The notes under the pieces are model-generated. The model had not been told where the DNA came from. It saw nothing but the letters and a program-made list of their open reading frames with translations, and made no database searches. Positions 1 through 13,541 of a stretch of DNA of 64,000 nucleotides are shown here, in pieces (the stretch's first letter is position 1; the number at the start of each line of letters is the position of its first letter). The stretch comes from Pempheris klunzingeri. Taxonomy: Eukaryota; Chordata; Actinopteri; Acropomatiformes; Pempheridae. The position numbers and the translations under genes were made by a program. The stretch is from the NCBI RefSeq assembly GCF_042242105.1, contig NC_092019.1:22124828-22188827 (forward strand). The letters are read 5' to 3'.

Positions 1-516
1 AAAAGAAAAGTATGAGAGACAATCGAAAGGGAAAGCAGTTGTTTACAAAAGGACAGAATATGCATACAGTTTCATTATGCCAAAAAAAATTCCATTCCAG
101 TGAAATCTTTTATTATGAAATACAGTAATTATTTCACAGTACAGGAGCAGAGGATGAGGGCTTGTTTTGTCTTATAACCAGGATATAGAGAAAAAAGCTG
201 TGACAGAAATAATGAAGCTCTGTAATGATCTATAACCTAATAGTGATTACAGTATGTTGTATACAGTTAATTACTGATGGCCCTAGTAACCTCGACACAT
301 GCATGTGTTTGCTTGTTGCATTGTACAGCTGTACCTACAGATGTATCAAGAGGGGAAGGGGGGCCACTCGAGCTGCGTAGCTACAATGCATAGATTTTGG
401 TGGTACGCTGATGTAGCCAGTTTACTCCATTTGGATCCTATTCAGATTTCTTGTGTTAAAAATGCTCCAAATAAAGACAACTGGTGGGCGACACAGTCAC
501 TGAATAGCAGACAGCA

Positions 517-557
517 AGTATTATACAATGTGTCTTGAAGCCACATTGTATAATACT
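517..557. repeat. Perfect 16-bp hairpin in gramd1a intron
   Basis: Arms 517-532 and 542-557 (AGTATTATACAATGTG and its exact reverse complement) flank a 9-nt loop. It may be the end of a decayed MITE or an isolated palindrome. The rest of 1-991 shows no exon. Confidence 0.7.
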
Positions 558-991
558 CCATTGAGGCTACTGTCAGTGTAGAAACTACTGTCTGCCTTTT
601 CTTTTTCACCGGGAAATGAAAGCAACATCACCAGTAGATGTTTACGTACAGACTTTTTTAAGCAGCAGGAAAGCAGCGAGGGACAGTGGATGAAACAAGC
701 AGAGAGCGCTCTGCACTCACCAGAGGGAGTTTCTGGTCCCCATGGGGAGGGACTTACTCAACCACAGTTTGCATCATCTATTTTGCTGCAATCTGACAGC
801 ACATGTTTAAAAAGGATCCTGTGGATCAAATGTAAAGAGGTTGGATTTCTGTGTCATGCTTACAGGAGACTGAAGAGTGGAAAACCCAAAACCTGCATGT
901 GCAGAGAGTGGTCCTGAGTATGACTGTCACTTGTGGCTCTCCTGTTTTGTCTGTGGTTTTCACATCAGTGGGTCAGCAACAACAAACCTAC

Positions 992-3388
992 CTGAGCCGG
1001 CTCTTGTGCTTGTTGATGGAAGTGAGGCAGTATCTGTGGACGGTGTAGAAGTAGTCCTGGTAGGGGATGCCTGAGGTGATGACCTCCGAGTCCACCACGT
1101 AGCACTCGCCCTGTGCGCTGCTCTTATGCAACGTCTGGAGGCAGGAAGAAAAGTGGAGGGTAGATTGTTCGTGACATGCAAACTTACTGGTTTCCTGTGA
1201 TACACAACAAAACCATCAACTGACACCAGAGACACACAGGACACACTCGGAAGCGAGTAAATCATTTAGTGTTCCAAGTAAAATGTAGTCAGTACTACAA
1301 AAACACCACTTCACATTGTTGAGCTTTCAAAAAACCACTTGCACAATATGTACATACAACACTGACATGTCTCAACAGTTCACCAGTCAGCTTTGGCTCT
1401 GTATGAATATAGTAGTACCAGTATAGCACCGCACACTGAATTCCTCATGTTCAGAATGTGTATGGTTGATTTTTCTTTTTGTTACAACTGATAATCACTT
1501 TTAGCACCTGCACTGGATTTCAATCAAGGCCCAAAACTGGAACCATAACAAAGCAAAAATTAAAAGATCCCAGGCACACAACTGCATACAACTATAGAGA
1601 GTGTTCCACTCCAGTTCACTCAAAATGAGCACAATGTTTCTGTCCCGTTAGTTGCCTTTAGCAAAGCCTGTTCAGAAAAGGGAGAAATAATGAAACTAAA
1701 GAAGGCGGCTGTTTGTCAAGGACTGACCTGCGTCTCCACTACAGGGGCGGTCTTGGGGCCGAGGGGGTTGTTGAGGGCGATGGTGTAGCTAAGCACACGG
1801 GTGGTATTCCCACTGTTGCTGTCCTGCTGCCATTCACCCACCGACAGGTCTAATAACAGAGAGAGAAAAGAGACGGAGAGCATGAAACAACAAGTTCCAA
1901 GAGAATTTTAGAAAATGAGAGTGTGAAAGGACAGGGGAGGTTGAGAATCGATAAATGAAAAGAAGAGAGACCACAAGATTCAGAGTGGATGAAGACAGCG
2001 AGAGAGAAAAAGAGAGGGTCAATCCCCACTCCCTCATAAAAAGGAAAGAAAGAAATGTCCCAATTAGAGCCACACAATGTTCCCCTGCGGGCTGGGCCTC
2101 CAACTGGGGTAGCCACTGGCCAAATCAACTGCATGGTTCCACTTCTGTCCTCATTTAAACTACTACAGAAAAATATCCAAAATATACATCACACTTATGC
2201 AACAACGGCCTTACATATCTGTCATGTCTGTTGAATTAAAAAAAAAAAAAAAAAAAGAGTACTGTGAGCAAGCAGGGCAAGAAAAAACATAACTGCAAAG
2301 AAAAGAACTGATGGTGGAGGGTGGTTAACACAGCGTAAGCAGCTAGTGTGGCACCCTCATTAGTGGCACAATACAGTGGGCTACAGAATGTCTGAGGACT
2401 GGGGAAACACCACTACCACGTTAATATTTATCAGCTGGATAGCATAGCTGCTTCATAAGAGCAACGATACATTCATAGCATCACCAAAAACTCTGTTTTA
2501 AAACTAGATACGGAGCTAAGGCCAGAGTTTTAAATGTCAGAAAGGTGGCGCTCTCTTAACCCATCTAGATCGCATCACAGTTACTTATGCTTAACCAGGT
2601 TATGCACAGATTTCAGATATAAATTGGTTGTAAAAATTGGCAAACTCTTTCACCGTACGTTAGTAATGCCACCGAACAAAGCCATGCAAATACAGTAGTG
2701 CAAACTGTTTGCATGCCGTTGTCACAGGAATCTACATGCATTAATTTGGTGCATCATCCATACAGTAAAAGAACGGTCCAGACACAGCAGGTTCACACCA
2801 CTTTGGATTATGTTTTTATGCTAATATCCACAACAAACATCAGGCTCTAGTGGCAGACACAATGAAAGCATAAGTGATTTTTCCACTTAAAAGCAGCCTC
2901 AATAGTCCAGTAAGCAGCAGAGCAACAACAGGCACTGGGCTGTAACTGTGACTGTCTCAACAGGAAAAACATGCTTTCTTGCTCTTAATGTTATGCAACA
3001 AGTTAATGCAAGTTCTGTGCTGGTTGCTAAAAAGTATTCTGGGCAATTTCAAGAACATCACATCATCATCAAAGCTGAACAATTTCACAGCATGAGAAAG
3101 AGCCTAATATTTCATACTGAAAAGTTGACAATTCATTTAAGTTGTGTAACTAGAGCAATCTGTATTTTTCTCAAACCCACTGTATACAAGCGGTTAAAAA
3201 CTTTTCACCATCATGTGTGTGTAGGTGTGCGTTTTACCTACCAGTAAAGTGTCGCTGGGAGAAGAGGTGCTGGATGAAGTGTGTGTCAGCAGAGAAGAGC
3301 AGGTCGTACAGCTTGTCTACACTCATGCGTACTGCAGTGTTGATGTGCAGCCGCCCGCTCAGGTCAGTGCAGAACGACTCCACTTCGC
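992..3388 (-). CDS. gramd1a: gramd1a VASt (ASTER) domain exons, start of domain
   Basis: Exons 3388-3242 (FCTDLSGRLHINTAVRMSVD, then KLYDLLFS), 1849-1728 (RVLSYTIALNNPLGPKTAPV) and 1134-992 (CYVVDSEVITSGIPYQDYFY, then TVHRYCLT) form the first part of the VASt sterol-binding domain. The preceding exon 4385-4232 is acidic (NLEEGGDSQSES ... PSNSSDTQEES). The last visible exon ends in phase 2 at CTCAG|GTAGG, so the gene continues to the left of position 1. Confidence 0.9.
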
Positions 3389-4402
3389 CTGGAGGTCAGA
3401 GAGAAGTTTCTGTATCACTCAGTATTTTTAGCTGTTGTTAAACATGTATCCCTGTTTAGCTCTGAGTCATCAATCCTGTGCAGTGTTAAACTTCGGCCAC
3501 CGAGTGTAAACATTAAGATATCTATGTAGGTTTGATTTAGAGGTAAATTTGACATTTTAATAATCACACTTACTCTATCCATGGTGATTTAATTGGCAAA
3601 TAAATTTGGGGGAAGTACAGATTTCTGCTGCATGTCTTTGCTTACTTCTGAAGCGGTTCAGGCCTGCTGAGCAGCTTCTGGTTCACACATCAACATTTTC
3701 TGAACTATGTGCTTAATATCAAATCTCCAGGCGATCGTATAATTATCTTGTCAGCTGTAAGGGAATTTAAGGTTAGTCATCTGACTGTGCCAATGCTACA
3801 TGCATTAACTTATCGTTCACAAAGATCAGGAGGAAGTGAAATAGAACTCACAGCAATAACTTTTAGCACTTTTATAAAATAAAATTAGCTCACAGTGAGA
3901 TTAAAGCCTCTCCATCAGCGGTGTCTACTCAAGTGTGAAAAATTTGCATAACCGCATAAAAGCCATCCTAATAGAATTTATTCAAATAAGTTTTAAGACG
4001 CAATTAAAACCCAATCTGAATGTGAAATCTTAAGTCCTGGGATAGATTTTTAAAAGCCTTGAGTGCCCTGATGGTATCTTGGCTATAAGTTCAGAACAGC
4101 TCAGTATTGACTTATGTCTAGTTTTTAGTTTAAAATTAAATGTTGTTAAAAAAATTAAAAACAAACAATATATCTATATCCATCTAATATTGATATAGAT
4201 ATGGTGGTCTGTTTACTCCAACACTACTCACTCTCTTCTTGCGTGTCAGAGGAGTTGCTGGGGTCTGTGGGCAATTCCTCATCGTTGGTGATGTCCAATG
4301 AGGAGAGATTTCCCAGACTGGTGGTTGGTGGGGGCAGCATGTGATTGGCTGACTCAGACTGGCTATCTCCACCCTCTTCCAGATTCTGATGCAGTCAGAA
4401 GG

Positions 4403-4445
<43 letters not shown>

Positions 4446-7400
4446 AGAGGACAGTTGGCAAGAGGTTCGCAGGGAAATCACCCCATTGTCATATGACTTG
4501 AGAGGAAAGAGGACTCAGCTGAGCTGACTTGGTGTTGACGCAGCCGGAGCAGACATACCACTGTAGCCATGCAATTAATGTGAAGCCGACACACAGTCAA
4601 CACAGCACTCCATTTATTCACTTTAGCTTGGCTTTAGCTTGATCTGTCCATATCAAGATCAAGACTGTCAAGACTGCAGAGTGAACAACCACAGCAGCTA
4701 CACAGAATTCCATGTCTTTACTTATATAGATTCTGCATTGCTTGTCTACAATTGTTTGTCTTTTTTATATTATACTTTCATTCACTTTGTTTGTGTTTTT
4801 AAATGTTGACCTAATGCATTATTTTTGCCTTTACTAGGCTTATACGCTGTGTTTGAAAAGCGTAATGTTTTGTAATGTGTAATGTTTTACACAGTATACT
4901 AATTTAAATCCAGTTTCTAAACTCGGGCCAGATTTACATCAAAGCTTTAAGTCAGAAATCCTTCATGTTTGTTCACCTCAAGAGCCACAAAAGGTTGATG
5001 AAGCAGAACAACTCCAGCAGATGGATTCAAGTAGTAATTTCAGTGTTAAAATGGAAGCACTGAGCACTGCTGGATTCAGCTTGTACTGGACGAGCTGGCA
5101 TTTGTTTATCAAATACAACATGAATCGCTGGCTAGATACTATTGTTGCTGACATAACACATACACAGAACGTACCAGATCTATCACTAGAACAATGATTC
5201 CACTGCACCAAAAAGGTGCTCAGAGTTTGTTTTTGCACAGTTTGTTACCAAAACCAAAATCATGACTTCAACATGATACCTGCCTAAATATCTTGATACT
5301 GATACCACAGCAAAAACCTAAAAACCATCAGGAAAAGTAGAACTCAGTAGAGCGTGAGAGGGTAAATGAGCTCAGTAGAGCAAACACCTCCAACAAAGGT
5401 CTATTAAGTCATCTGTGTTCTGTCTGCTTTAGTGCACTACTGTGGTGTGAGGACTAATAATCCTGGTTTGACTTTCACTTAAAGTCACTTATGTTTATTA
5501 TTTTCCTGCTCAATAAAAGTGTAGCTTATGTGCTGCTGAGTGTTTTCTTGTTTGTCCTTCATGCATGTAAGTGTGTTTTTAACAATGAATAATATATAAC
5601 ATGAATAATTGGATTTTTGCAACTATCAAAGTCAGAGTGCTATAAAAGCTTTTGCATGTATGCAGTAACCTGATGTCCCCTATTCTCGAGTTTGTTTGAT
5701 TTCTTTGATAGTTAACATAACTAACACTGAACACAAACGATTCAATACACTTCCTCAACAGAGGTCTGCGCTCTACTGAGGACATGTGCTGGTAATTGAA
5801 ATAATTATAGAGAAGATTGAGAGTTTTGCCACATTAGTAAGTAAGCTATAAAGCTAAAGCCAAATTAAACAGTTATGGTAGCTCTTAATTGTCTCAATGC
5901 ACTTTGAACTCCTTGAACAGGTCACCATGTCTGTCCACGAGGTGTCTTGCTAAGCTGGACGTGTGAGCTCCCTTGGTCTGTTTGGGTTTAGAACACCTTT
6001 TACAGACAAGCTTTGTGGTGTCCATTGGATTGTCCTGACTGTCGTCTATGTAAGTGAACAATGCCATATTCGCTCTGTGCTTCTCTGTGCTTACGAGAGC
6101 CGCAGTGAGCATATGAGGGAGGAGGACACACGGACACACGGGCACACGGACACACGGACACACACACAACCCTGCTGTCGCTGAAATATGGCTCTAATTC
6201 AAACACTGTCATTCTTAAATTATCAGTACTATGAAAATGGTGTATAATTCAGTGGTAGGGTAGCGCAACACTTTTCTAGTAACATCTTGAAAATGTATAC
6301 AAAAGGTTATTTTCAGTCCGAACCTGACAAAGATGATAGCTGCTACATTAGCTGTCGTGAGTCACAACAGTCCTGTAAACTGTGATGAGAATAGTTCCAA
6401 TCCCTGACACAGATTATGAGACAGTCACAGTCTGTCTCCAGGTGGCTAGCTGGCTCTGGCTACATCTACCAGCAGGACTGACGGAAAAAAAGTCTGCACA
6501 CTGGTCTGAGTTCTTGGTTTGAGTTTTTTTTTTTCCTGGTTACAAGAGGTGAAGCCATGGGAGCAACGTGTGGATTCTACTATACTCAGTCCATCTACTG
6601 TCCATAGCTGTGGGAGATAGTCTGTCCTTTAAAAAATAAAACATTTAAATGCAGGTCTTTTATCATTTTTGCTCACCTGTCTTGCACATGACGTAATAAA
6701 AGACACGACATCTAATGTGATCAACCTGTACATAACACTACAGCGAAGAAAAGCTGTTGCAAGGTTAGTACACGAGGATGTGAGAAAGAACACTTACAAA
6801 GGATGCAGCAGCAGAGGCCGGGGCAGAGGCAGAGGCGTTGGTGGGAGTGGTCGATGGAAGCGAGCCGTGGGAGCTGGGTGAGCTGGGTTCAAAGGGGTCA
6901 GAGCTGAGTCTGCGTCCAGATGAGGAAGGCACCTCTATCGGCAAACAGGAGGCGGAGGAAGGGGGTGAGGAGCCCCCAAGGTTAGTAGCTGAGGGAGGGC
7001 TGGCTGGACCGCAGGGCACCAGGGGAGGGGGAGAGCTGCCCGTGGAAGGAACCGACACTGAGCTCAGGTCTAGTAGATCTGTGACCGACACCGACTCGTC
7101 TCCTGGCCTGTGAAACGGAGGGAGGGGAAGTGAGAGTGAGTGAGACAGAGACATACAGAGAAAGTCACAGTGTGAGAGAAAGACACAGAGAAAGGGTCAT
7201 GTGTTTGTTGAACTTTAACCGACCAGGCATTTAATGCATTTGTTATTCTAGCTGACATAAAAAAAAAATAGTTTCAACTTAAATTATTAACTTAGATAAG
7301 GTCTGCAAAACAAAAACGTACTCACAAACAACCCGTGTCCTTATAGGTGAGGATTTGCTTGTTCAGTTAAAGAGAGAGCAAACTAACCTGTGAAGCTACA

Positions 7401-10400
7401 TGTCTGTCAGTTTGTCAAGCTGCATGTATGTCAGTTGAGCTGGTGGTGCTACCAGGGAACCTGATGAGGATTGTTTTTATTCTACTGCTCCGGTTTAGGT
7501 AATAACCACAGTTTAAGTACAACTTTGGCCCCCCTGTCTTCCCTCCCTTCCTTTGTAATACTAGTGATGAAAGCTGATTTTGAAAAAAGGCAATTCCCAA
7601 AGTTGGCAAAGGAAGACTCAGCACAAATAATGATGCATAGCAGTTTTTAACTTTGAAAAATACATTTTTAAATAGTATTTAGTAAAAACAAATACAAGAA
7701 GCACACTCTTGCCCTAGCTTACACAAGCTTTACCCCAAAAATGTTTCTAGTCTGTTAACATGTCTGCACACATACATAAACACCATGAGTCTAACATAAC
7801 GTGCACTGCATCATGAATTAGTATGTTTAACACACGAACACTCACAGTAGGCCGTTCATGTGTTCGGCAGTGGGGGAGACGTAGTCGTCGTCTTCACTAG
7901 TGAGGCCTAGTTCAGTGCCATAGCACTGGTGTACGATGTGCCAGAGCTCTTTGGGGGACAGAGACTGCAAAATACACACAAAGCTCTTATTCAATAGTTA
8001 ATTAGGATCCAATTAAAATGACTTATTTCATGATATCTACATTCCTGCATTGCCATAATTTATTACACAACAGCTCTCCATTTCCTGCATTCACAAGATA
8101 TATGCCGGTGTATTAACTAGTCTGAGACGCCTCTGTTCATTGTGTAATATAGTGGGAGAGTTTTGATTGATTCTCAATGCTCCCTGAATGCCAATGAGTT
8201 CTCTAAATAGGATACATGATGAGGTGGTGCTTAAGCTGCCAATGTGATATGACAGAGTGAAAATGGGGATACAGTCACTTTGTTACCTACATAATACAGT
8301 GAATGAATTAAGAAGGGTCACACCTCTGAGAGACTTAGCTTTTAGAACTAATGACATTTAAATAGTCAGTTGACATATTTTGGTTTGACAGCCTTTTGCT
8401 GGTGAAAGACAAAGACAACTCCGAACACTGATATAGAGTCAACATCTGGCTATGTTTGCTCTGCATGTTTCACCAACTGTTGCCATGTGCTTTAATACTA
8501 AGCAGTTGTGTTTCTGCATCCGCGCTGTCCAAATCAATGTCTATAGTCAAGCTCAGCAAATAACAGTGATTAAAATTGCTCTCCCAAGCCTGTGGTTTTG
8601 GCCATCTCCGGCTTCTTGACAGTGTTCTTTTCTAAGATGTTAACTACTAGCCGTGCCGCACGAGGCAGCAGCATAAACCAGTAGGGGGGTGGGTGAGGAG
8701 GTTGTACCTTTTCCAGCAGTGCGTTCTGCCACAGACGGAAAATCATCATGAAGCTGCGATCCCGTGCTCCGAAAGACGTGAAGAAGTGCTGAAGCGGTGA
8801 ATATCGGTCGGCCAGGAAGGAAGGAGAATAAAGAAAAATGTGACAGTGGATTTGACAGATGGTTTCCCTCTGAAGGGATGTTTGCTTTGTCATGGTCAGG
8901 GGAGATAAAGTTGCTCATTTCATACTGCTACACTGACAGAAAAAATGGATTGCTTTAAGCTAACACTTTACAGATAACTACACTGTAAAAGAGAGAGAAT
9001 GTGTTTCTATACAGAATACAGAAATCTGCTTTCAAAGTAAGAGACTAAAATTAAGTCTTCAGGTCTTTGAAAATGTCTTAAAGATTATTTGTGTTGAGTC
9101 TGACCTTCTCATTGTCAGTGGTGATCTGGATGGCGTTTGGAATGAGCTTGGCAGTCTTCTCCTTGGTCATAGAGGTCACGTCTTTCAGCAGGATAGTGAT
9201 CTGAAAAGAGAAGGGAGAGCTTTACTCTGCGTATGCTTCAGCGCGTATTTCTGTGTGCAATACTCTTATCTCACTGGGGACCTGAGCGAATCTATATTGA
9301 TCTGCAAACAAGTACATTAAAAGGACTGCTTATCTGATTGCAGGTGCGACAATAACCGAGTTACAACGGGCGTGTTTGACTGTGCGCATGCCAATGTGTA
9401 CACAGCGTGCTCACGACTTACAGTGGTTTCCCAGCGGAAGATGTTACTGTAGAAACAGAGCCAATTCTCTGACAGATAAAGGCGACCCTGAAGCAGTATG
9501 TCCTTCTGCAGAGCGCAAGAGTAGTCTGAAGGAAGAAAAAGGAGAATAAAAGAAGGTTAATTGAGAGAGAGACCCCTGCTTGTATCAGGAATTATTTTAA
9601 CAATTCAAGGGGTTGACTTTTAAGTGTTCAACCTTCTTGTCGATCCTCTCAGAGTTTATCATATTCCAATATGTCTTAGTCACTTAACTCACCCACTATA
9701 AGCCGCTCTGTGTCAGGAAGTTTCTTGAAGAGTTTTCGAAAATCCTCGTTGCGCTGTTTGTATGTAGGACTGAGAACCTGATGGTGTAGACAGAAAGGAG
9801 AACTTCACAACTATCCTACACAAAACGGTCGACAACCATGGGGCTGGACAGCGATATTTGGTGAAGCAAGTGAGAAAAACACTGCGTTTATATGAAGGAT
9901 AAACACTAAAATTCTTCAACACCAATAATTAGCATTTTACTATGTCAACAGGTTCCACCCGCCTGGAGCTACAAGCACAAAAACATCAGCAAAGTCAAGT
10001 ACCCCGGAGTGAAAATGCCTAATGAGGGGCTGTTAATGCATACTTACATTGTACCAGCTCTGCATTTTCTGTAAAGAAAAGAACAGCATATTTAATATTG
10101 AGCAGTACTCAAATTTCTCAGTTAACAAGAAAAAAGGTTCAGTACAAATTGATTTTACACAGGTATGGAAGATCTATGAGCACTTTGATAAAGTAACCCA
10201 CTTCAATATTTGTGATCCTGCCAGTCCGGTACCCAGCCTGTCTGTTTTGTAACCTTGAGGTTTTGAAGTTTTCAGAGGTGTCAAAACAGTCCGTACTTCT
10301 CCATTTTAACAAGGTACTTGTTATCAAACAGCTGTAATGAACAGTCAATAGTTTACAAGCTGTTGTTTTCACAACAATGAGCCTGAAATAACACCATGTG

Positions 10401-13400
10401 AAAGCTTAAACACAACCCTCAGGCAGACAGAGTTACGGACAATGTCTAAGTCAATTTACAGAGAGCAAACATGCTAACATTTTACAGTTTGCTGACAGAA
10501 ACAGTCAACACTGTAATAGCCCACGCGGCTAAAATGGAAGGCAACCAAAATACAAAACACTTACATTCATTCAAGATATCTGGTGTAGGTGAGATGAGGA
10601 AAAGTCATATCTCCCTACTCGGAAACATTTCTGGCATTCAAGCTTTGTATTGATTAATTTGTGTGCCTGAAAATGTAGTTGAATGGTCAGGCTGATTGAA
10701 AATTGTGCCTAATTGTGCATTCAACAGTTTGCTAGCTTGCTGTTTTACACCAAACTCCACAAAGTCATCATGGAAATGATTCAAGACTTGAACACCATTC
10801 AACATAACATAAAACATGTAACATAAATGGTCTTGGAATAATAACATGTTTGATTCAGTCATGCCAGTGCTCACTGGGATCACATGACAGAGATTGGAGT
10901 TTTTTTTTTACTCACACACATAAAGCTTACATAGCAACCTCACTGTATATTGAACTGGAACACTGGTAGTAAGTTCTTTCCTTTAGCCCCTCAAGCGTCT
11001 CAGCAGCAGCAGCAGTTTTAAGATTTAAGCTTGGAACCCATCTACACAACACCACTGTGATCAGTGGATACTTTGACTTACCTTGGCATTGCGGCTGAAG
11101 TGGCGAGAAGCAAGAGGGTAGGCGGACGTGAGGGAGGAGGCAGAGGGTATGGAAGGTAAGGGGCTATCTGAACCTCCTCCTCCTCCTCCTCCTCCTCCAC
11201 CACCACTGCTCTTCTCTCCTCCTCCTTCGCTCTCACTGACCCTGCCACCCCCAAGGACCCTGCGCCGCAGGGAGGGAGAGCTGCCGGGGGTGCTGCGTGG
11301 AGAGTTACTGGCCGTACTGGAGACAAAAAAAAAAAAAACAGAGCGCTTTAGCTCAGGGGAGAAAAGAGGAAACTCTTTCATATTTAATCACTAAATTTTG
11401 CTCTGTAATGCATTTGATGTCATGCTATGAAGAAAGGCTGCAGGCGTTTCAGATTTGATAATAGCATGCCGTCTCACAGCGACTGCTGAAGACCAAAGAA
11501 AGGCCATGCAAGGCCAGTGTTATCAGCTGATCTGATTTTGACTGGTACAGCAGCAAGGCATCCAGGATACTTAAAGCTGTTCAGTAATGGGTCCTAAGAC
11601 TGTCCAACCATTACTGTAACTGTAAAATAGACGACCTGCAGTTTCCTTTTGAATAAAAAACAACGAAGGCAGAACTTTGAGTTCACTAAGAGAAAATGAC
11701 TGCAAAATAAACATTATTAGACACACACAAAGACAGTGTGGTCAGGGCTCAAACAACTAGCCCACTGACAGAAATGTAATTGATAATAACCATGACAATC
11801 AACTGTTCTAAATAAGCAAGTTAATGACACTTGAGAGCCAATGAAATGTTTCTGACATGGCTCAGGTCAGTGACTCATGAAAATGGTCCTATTTACACCA
11901 TTAACGGTTTCTATGGTTGCACCTCATTCCAAGTAAAACAGCCCCAATATTCACCATCAGTCAACTTAGAAAATCTGCCTCTGTGTTTCAAACACACACA
12001 CACAGCTATGTACCACTGTCCATTCCATTATCCCGAGCAGACGCCATGAAACAGATGTAGATGCCCATGAGCCAGCTTTGAACTCTGTAAACTCCCCACT
12101 TAAGACTGCCTCCTATTTGATGAATGCTCTGCTCACTCTCTCCATTGTATGTTGCAGTGACTCCTCCTGGGCTGCACCAATTTCATTAATGAAGCCAAAC
12201 CAACAATTCATCACTTCATTTACTCCCTTAGAGCCAAACCTCTCTTCGCACTCAAAACCACCTCTTTCCATCTATCTCAATGTTAATGAATGCAAGGCAG
12301 CTTTCTCTATCAAAATGACTGCTCATGTTTCCACCCCCCTCCCCTCTCTATGATGATGACATTGATGATAATGACAACTTCTCTACCATCTCCCACCCTA
12401 ATTTATGCTGTGAGTCCTGGGACAATTTAATTCCTTTCCATCAATCTCTCAGGAGTCTGAGCTGGCCCGAATACTGTTAGGATGGAGATGGATAAGACAT
12501 TTTTAAATACACGGCCCCTTTCCCCTGTACAATGTGCAGAAGGAAATTAAATTAAGTTGACAACTGATATTTAACCTTTTTTCCTACACTGTTGGTGAAT
12601 TCATGCATGCTCAATTCAGAAATAACCATTTTTACTGTATTTACACTGGAAACTCATAACTTTGTCTTGATTTTAAAGGAGCATACAGCTAAACTCTTCT
12701 GTAGAGTGTGGCAGTCATCTTGACCCGTGTTGTCTGTGCTTATCATTGTAACAGTGTTATCATAGTGCCTTCATCGTTAGTTCTCTCTTACAAAGGAACC
12801 ATTTACCCCCTAAATATTACGTTATCTACCGCAGCACCGTTAGTCAGAGGGCTCAGTGGCGAGTAGCATGGAGCCATCTGTAGGTGAGGGGACGTCCTGT
12901 AAATAGGTTTGGACGGTGCGACCGAGTGACCAGGACGCTCAGTGATCAGTGAATCTGTGTCAGCGTGTGTTTACCATCCGCCAGCAAAAGAAAAAGAAAA
13001 AGAAGCACACTCTCTGTGTGTGTGTGTTTAGCATTAACACAGGATCGTCCTCTCTCCAGTCACACATGACAGTGAAGCGAACTCGACAGCTAATGAGCAG
13101 CTAGCACACCGGCGGCTAACCAAAACAACCCAGTCACAACACTGTAAAATGGACCATTACATAAGAAACGGGAGAAGAAAAAACACGAGTGGTCTGGAGA
13201 GAGAAGCATTAGGTTGTGCAGGGGTGGAGGCTGCTATGGTCAGTGAAACGGGATGGAGGGGTGGGGGCTCCGGTGGGACAGTGTGGCCGTCTGTGCACCG
13301 ACCGGACCAACATAGACACACAGGCAGCTGGCTATCGGTTTAAAGAGCTAATATCAGACACCTGTGCTCCTACAGGAGCCATGCCTGCCCCATCCATATC

Positions 13401-13541
13401 ATCAGCGGGATTTGCAAGCTGTGTCACTTGACCACAGCAGACGTGCACGAGCGGCGTCTGAGGACCACAGACGGATCACTGCATAGCATATGCCATTTAT
13501 CACGCTAGAGGAGACTCTTTACATGTCACTTACTCGAACAT
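992..13541 (-). CDS. gramd1a: gramd1a (GRAM/VASt sterol transporter, Aster-A), canonical form, 3' part beyond left edge
   Basis: GRAMD1/Aster proteins sit in the ER at plasma-membrane contacts and move accessible cholesterol to the ER. Visible exons, 5' to 3': 13541-13534, 11316-11082, 10068-10048, 9777-9693, 9525-9422, 9200-9105, 8788-8708, 7964-7846, 7107-6798, 4385-4232, 3388-3242, 1849-1728, 1134-992. All junctions are GT-AG and the phases join without a stop, giving 541 residues. Order: Ser/Gly-rich N-terminus, GRAM domain (about 89-210), Pro/Ser-rich linker (250-404), start of the VASt sterol-binding domain (from about 405). The paralogue call rests on the first exon encoding Met-Phe-Asp, as in mammalian GRAMD1A, and on scn1b next door. 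The rest of VASt and the membrane anchor must lie to the left; 1-991 is intron. Exon boundaries are hand-called. Confidence 0.9.
4407..4444. repeat. (CA)n microsatellite
   Basis: Nineteen AC dinucleotides, about 20 bp upstream (in gene sense) of the gramd1a exon that starts at 4385. Confidence 0.95.
5897..6103 (-). pseudogene. BED zinc-finger fragment, hAT-transposase/ZBED type
   Basis: Inside a gramd1a intron the minus strand encodes a short stretch with CKRC, then KGAHTSSLARHL and a final DRH. This matches the C-x2-C ... H-x4-H pattern of BED fingers in hAT transposases and ZBED proteins. Upstream the frame runs into a CA/CG-rich tandem repeat and a stop follows soon after the finger, so only one finger remains and no catalytic part is visible. 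Most likely a relic of a hAT element. Confidence 0.55.
6118..6170. repeat. CACACGGA-type tandem repeat
   Basis: Imperfect copies of an 8-bp ACACGGAC-like unit grading into CA repeats, next to the BED-finger relic. Confidence 0.8.
6798..7107 (-). CDS. gramd1a: gramd1a Pro/Ser-rich linker exon
   Basis: A 310-nt exon, phase 2 in and phase 0 out, encodes about 103 residues of Pro/Ser/Thr/Ala-rich, probably disordered sequence between the GRAM and VASt domains. It is poorly conserved against remembered mammalian proteins and is identified by its open frame, clean splice sites (cacag|G and TTT|GTAAGT) and matching phases on both sides. Confidence 0.8.
8708..10068 (-). CDS. gramd1a: gramd1a GRAM-domain exons
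   Basis: Six exons lie here: 10068-10048 (KMQSWYN), 9777-9693 (VLSPTYKQRNEDFRKLF), 9525-9422 (DYSCALQKDILLQGRLYLSE), 9200-9105 (TSMTKEKTAKLIPNAIQI), 8788-8708 (HFFTSFGARDRSF). The sixth, 7964-7846 (LSPKELWHIVHQCYG), follows outside this span. They give the PH-like GRAM fold, which in Aster proteins senses phosphatidylserine and accessible cholesterol in the plasma membrane. Residues are almost the same as remembered mammalian GRAMD1A/B, so this is the most conserved part of the visible gene. Confidence 0.92.

Noticed and set aside
11128..11394. Plus-strand poly-proline frame
   Set aside because: Antisense of the Gly-rich part of the gramd1a exon 11316-11082, which has splice sites and family similarity on the minus strand.
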